Both the position numbers and the translations under genes were made by a program. A stretch of DNA of 64,000 nucleotides. It comes from Macrostomum hystrix. Lineage: Eukaryota > Platyhelminthes > Macrostomidae. Each line of letters begins with the position of its first letter. Positions within the stretch are counted from its first letter, which is position 1. The notes beneath the pieces were generated by a model, which had not been told where the DNA came from, did no database searches, and saw only the letters and a list, made by a program, of their open reading frames with translations. The stretch spans positions 2,237,501 to 2,301,500 of the forward strand of contig CATNEN010000024.1 in NCBI GenBank assembly GCA_950097015.1, in the 5' to 3' direction. This document shows positions 59,641 through 64,000 of the stretch, one piece after another.

Positions 59641-60541
59641 CCTATTCAGAAACTCACTCCATTAGAATTTTCTATTAGTGACCCCTGACTTAATAGCTCA
59701 AGATGCTTATTCCTTTTTGTGTCGTTAAAATGTTAACTTCAAGAGCTCTCAATTCGAAAAAAGACATTCACACAATGCATCATTTTATCATTAATTTTGA
59801 TATCTGGTGTTGGGAACATTCTATCACTCTTGTGTATTATTTGTGTATAATGCTTTTTCTTCTATGTATTTTTTCTATGCAGGACTGGTACTTCAAAATC
59901 AATTTCTTCTATTTTTCTCTTCCCTTGCTCATTTTCCTTTGTTTCTTCATTAAAGTCTTTGTTATAAAAAACTACATTTTTGGGGGAATGTTTTAAATGC
60001 TGTCCAATTCCCATGTATTCTTGTGTTTTCTATATTAACTTTCTCAGTGTACATTCATTTCCTTTCCCTCCTGCCTATTCTCTCTCTCTCAGCTCACATA
60101 ATTATCGATTGCGCCCTTATCTGTGTCTTGCTTGCCGCTTAGCTCTACTCATTCTGTGCCTCCCCTATCTTCTCTTATCTCACCTTTGCTCACCCATTCC
60201 CCCAATTTATTAATAAATGTGTTTTGGGCTTGTGCCAGGCTAAGCCTTTGGACTTGCCTGCTCAGTTTTCCACATATTAACTGCCTACATTTCCCAGCTT
60301 AATTTCATTACAACTGGCTTATTCACATGGAACACTAGAGAGATAGGTTTCTTATCTGTTTGAATGTATCATGGGAATGATATCAACTGGCTTATCTGCA
60401 GAGAACAATATAGAGATAGCTTTCCTATCAGTTTCTATGTACTGTGGGAATAAGCCAGTTGATATTCAGTGAAAAATATAAATAGATAGGAAAGCTATCT
60501 CCCCAGTGCTCTATCTGGATAAGTCAGTAATTTATTTAAAG
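59641..60541. other. AT-rich stretch with short inverted motifs
   Basis: Positions 60310-60520 contain repeated and inverted variants of ATAGATAGGAAAGCTATCTC and ACTGGCTTAT, perhaps decayed MITE ends. No gene is supported. Confidence 0.4.
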
Positions 60542-63500
60542 AGCTTGCGTGCACGGCTGCCATTCGCCCAAAGCCACACTTGCGTGCACGGCTGCCGTTC
60601 GCCCAAAGCCATACTTGCGTGCATGGCAGCCGTTCACTCAAAGCCATACTTGTGTGCACGGTCAACATGCACACATGTGACCATCTGCACTGCATGCTTG
60701 ACTTACTTATTAGCTCATATCACTGAAATGAGTGCGCGTATATAAATGTGATTCGAAGCACTATGTACATACATGCACATATCTCAAATGATATGTTTGT
60801 TCAATTCACAATTGCATGCAAAGTGAAGTGTACAATGTAGTTCTTTGAGATCAGAGTCACAGTAGGGCATCACTAGCCTGGAATCGGTTCAGAATAACAA
60901 ATCATTATTTCTTTTATGAATGAAAAGTAATTTATAGCAATTAAGATTTTTTAAGTGCTAGTAAATAATATTTTATTAAATGTTTATTGCTTGTTATTCA
61001 ATCTTAAACATACGACACAACTTCTGAGCTCTTGAAAAAATACTATGTAATGCTCCTTCTGCAATAATATATGGATTTTGTTATTCTGAGCCGATGCTCA
61101 GTGATGACCAGGTTTTATGCGTACCCAGTCACAGTCACATACATTACATATATATTACATGTACATGAACTGCATACATTTCAATGCAACGTCCAGGTCT
61201 TGGCGTTGTAAAACAGGACATTCTGAACCGCTCCTCCTCGGTGCAATAAGCAATTAAGCACCGCGAACATTTCTTATAAGTGGCATGGTCGTTATGGAAT
61301 TGTCTTTAATGACGGTTGCATGTGACAATTGTGATGACTTGTACATTGCAATACAAGTTTAGTAATTCCAAAAAATTCCTTTGTAATGGCGATTGGACAA
61401 CTGATTTCAGACAAGGCAGTGCTTATCCCCACGGTACCATAGAAATATTTTTTGTCTTATTCCTACGGTACCGTGGGAATAATTTCCTGCTTATCCGCAC
61501 GGCACACTGACGAGATAGCTGTCCTGTAGCCAGCTACACGAATGATCTTTTTATCATGACTGCAATTTTCATTTTTTCTTCCGGTTTTTAAAAACAAGTA
61601 AACAAATTAAACTTTTTTTTTTTCGCAAGTAGTTACCCAATACGGTGGCTTTTTAAGTATATAAAATATATATTTCTATTATTTATATATTTAAAAGAAT
61701 ACAACTGAAGTGTGTATTTTTCTAATCTTATAGCTCAAGCCTTCTAAGTCTATAGCTGAAGATGTGTGCGAATGTGTGCGAAGATGTGTGAAGGACAGCT
61801 ATCTCGTCAGTGTGTGTGCGGATAAGCAGGAAATTATTCCCACGGAATATGTTGAAGATAGGACAGCTATCTCTACAGTGTGCCGTGTGGATAATAGGGG
61901 TCACAATCCTGGGATCCCGGGATTTAGACATTTTTCGGGATTACGGGATCCCGGGATTGGAAGTCAGGATTGCGTCGGGATTCGGGAATTAAATATTAAA
62001 AAGTGAAAAGTAGAAAATGAGTTACTGAAATAGTAAAAAACAAGATATTATGATGGTATGGTATGGTACATGTGCAGTGCATTACAAATTATGCAGTGAA
62101 GGGCTGTCCAGAAAGACAGCAGGGAATCAGGGAGGGATAGAATAAACTCCAACCAACTGCAGTCATTGGTCAGACTTAGAGGCAGCACTAGCAGGCAGAC
62201 CCCTGGGCCTGGCCCCTGGGACAGGGAGAGAAATGAACCTTGCTAAGATAGGCTGGGGTGGGGTCTGGGCTCTGGGCCTATGGTTGGGTTTGGCTGGGTG
62301 GGTGGGCTAGAGGGGAATGAGAGCTTTGTGCATGTACACTGTAGTGTATGTACACTTTAACAATCTGCTCTGCTTCTGCATGAGGTGGTGGGTGGAGGGA
62401 GGTGGCCTGGAGGGACTTTTTATAATGAACATCTGATGGCTAAGTTACTTGTTACTTGATGCTTGATAGATGGATATAGTTGTATGATGTGACTTCTGGT
62501 TCTGACAATGAAGACTCTGAACTCAACTCATACTCTGAGTCAGAACACAAAATGTATGGCATAGCAGCAATACAATACAGTGCTATCTAAAAGCGAAAAG
62601 TGAGAACAGTTTATTGGATTGAATTTTGTTCTTTTTGAGTTCCTTTATTCATTTAGTAATATATTACTATTAGGCAAGAACATGTACAATAGGGAGCAAG
62701 TTAAACAGCGTTAAAAACTTAAAATGCACAAATGGGATGCTTGTTTTGTCACCAAAATCAGAATTTATGACGCAATCGAGGTAAACTGGGAGGAAATCTC
62801 CAATCCCGAAGTCAATCCCCGGATCCCGGGATTTCGAGTTTTTTAATATCGGAATCCCGGGATTGAAAAAAGCCGCGATTTTGCGACCCCTAGCAGATAA
62901 GCAGGAAATTATTCCCATGGAATATGTTGAAGATAGGACAGCTATCTTGTCAGTGTGCCGTGCGGATAAGTAGGAAATTATTCCCACGGTACCATAGGAA
63001 TAAGACAAAAATTATTTCTACAGTACCGTGGGGATAAGCACTGCTTTCAGACAATTGCAAATAAGGAGAACGTGGCAAGGAGGGAGGTTGCCTCCCTCCC
63101 TTGTAGTGTATACTACAAGCAGGGACCACTAGATGGTGAATTTGGAGTTGAATGAATAAATCATAAACGTATGCATATCATGCATCGACTTTCCATACAC
63201 GTATACACGCACTGTTCATACACAAACACTGCCACAAAGTCAGTGACCTGACAAATCCTTCGAAGCAAATTTTCCTGGGTTTTCGGGAATGCATGTGCTC
63301 ATGTACATTACGTGTATGTTACACTACGTACACACATCACATACATTACATGTACATGTATAAGTAGTACGTGACTGCGACTCTGATCTCAAAGAACTAC
63401 ATTGTACACTTCACTTTGCATGCAATTGTGAATTGAACAAGCATATCATTTGAGATATGTGGTGCATGTATGTACATAGTGCTTCGAATCACATTTATAT

Positions 63501-63663
63501 GCGTGCACTCATTTCAGTGATACGAGCTAATAAGTAAGTCAAGCATGTAGTGCAGATGGTCACATGTCTGCATGTTGACCGTGCACACAAGTATGGCTTT
63601 GAGTGAACGGCTGCCATGCACGCAAGTATGGCTTTGGGCGAACGGCAGCCGTGCACGCAAGCT
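60542..63663. repeat. Large inverted repeat, arms about 0.3 kb, 3.1 kb span
   Basis: The left arm 60542-60864 and right arm 63378-63663 are inverted copies, both with tandem CTTGCGTGCACGGCTGCC / CGCCCAAAGCC blocks at the outer end (three left, two right). A second nested inverted pair lies at 61393-61527 and about 62911-63050 (GGTACCGTGGGAATAA, GCACGGCACACTGAC). This may be a foldback element with internal insertions. No terminal target duplication is clear. Confidence 0.7.
61895..62892. mobile_element. hAT-like non-autonomous element, 998 bp
   Basis: Inverted termini TAGGGGTC and GACCCCTA are followed inward by ATCCCGGGAT-rich subterminal repeats. The flanking octamers GTGGATAA and GCAGATAA are a target duplication with two mismatches. 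Removing the element restores the local repeat unit (compare 61820). No transposase is visible. Confidence 0.75.
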
Positions 63664-64000
63664 TTTCGTAATTTATTCCCACAATTACATGTGATATGAT
63701 GAACATTATTGCTATGGTTACCAAGAAATCATACATGCACAACCTCCCAAATCTTAGCCGGCCGTGCGACTTAGTTTTTGCTCTAATTATGACTTAGTTT
63801 GTTTCATTGCTCTATTTGCAACTTAGTTTGCTCTCTTTTGCTCTCTTTTTCTCTCCCTTCTTTCCTTTTCTTCACGCCTTCCTTTTTTGTCCCTTGGTCC
63901 CCCCTTTGATTTTTTTGCACTTGGTTGATTGGTTTTTGCGACTTACCTTGCTTGGCCCTCGTTTCACCTAGCCGGTTTGGTCGGGTCGGCCGGGTGTTGC
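63664..64000. other. Window end, pyrimidine-rich
   Basis: CT-rich sequence (63780-63900) with no supported gene. Confidence 0.5.

Overview
The window is eukaryotic genomic DNA. GC-rich exons follow GT-AG rules, sit in AT-rich introns and belong to animal gene families: TRH-receptor-like GPCR, PDE1, TLCD3/FAM57, SBK1-like kinase, FBXO4 and ribosomal protein P2. The gene set and compact introns suit an invertebrate, perhaps a lophotrochozoan such as a flatworm. That assignment is a weak inference.

Layout. At 106-937 (+) are the last two exons of a TRH-receptor-like GPCR. At 8288-9453 (+) is a three-exon gene for a 74-residue secreted peptide that I do not recognise. At 10972-20999 (-) is a complete 15-exon PDE1 gene (627 residues) whose first exon begins MGSC. 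At 32312-35545 (-) is a five-exon TLC-domain gene (274 residues). At 41234-42400 (+) is an intronless SBK1-like kinase. At 51732-53440 (+) is a three-exon FBXO4 gene (349 residues). At 56486-56827 (-) is ribosomal protein P2. At 57629-58327 (+) is an AT-hook protein. All exon joins were checked by hand for phase and produce uninterrupted frames.

Repeats dominate. I count about 28 separate minisatellite arrays with units of about 14 to 36 bp. Each has its own unit sequence, and together they fill roughly a third of the window, including most of the larger PDE1 and TLCD3 introns. The biggest is the 17-bp satellite at 23535-27310. Many long open frames in the window are only translations of these arrays.

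Mobile elements. Two copies of one non-autonomous hAT element (7098-7772 and 15038-15783) have perfect 8-bp target duplications and carry an internal 16-bp minisatellite of different length. One of them sits inside a decayed Tc1/mariner-like element. A third hAT-like element lies at 61895-62892. There are also a 648-bp element with long inverted repeats, two SINE families with tRNA-like heads, and a decayed BEL/Pao-type integrase region near 58.96-59.64 kb.

The main biological points are the transposon-borne minisatellites, the unrecognised secreted peptide and the acylation-type N-terminus on PDE1. The genes are unrelated neighbours and do not form a functional cluster.
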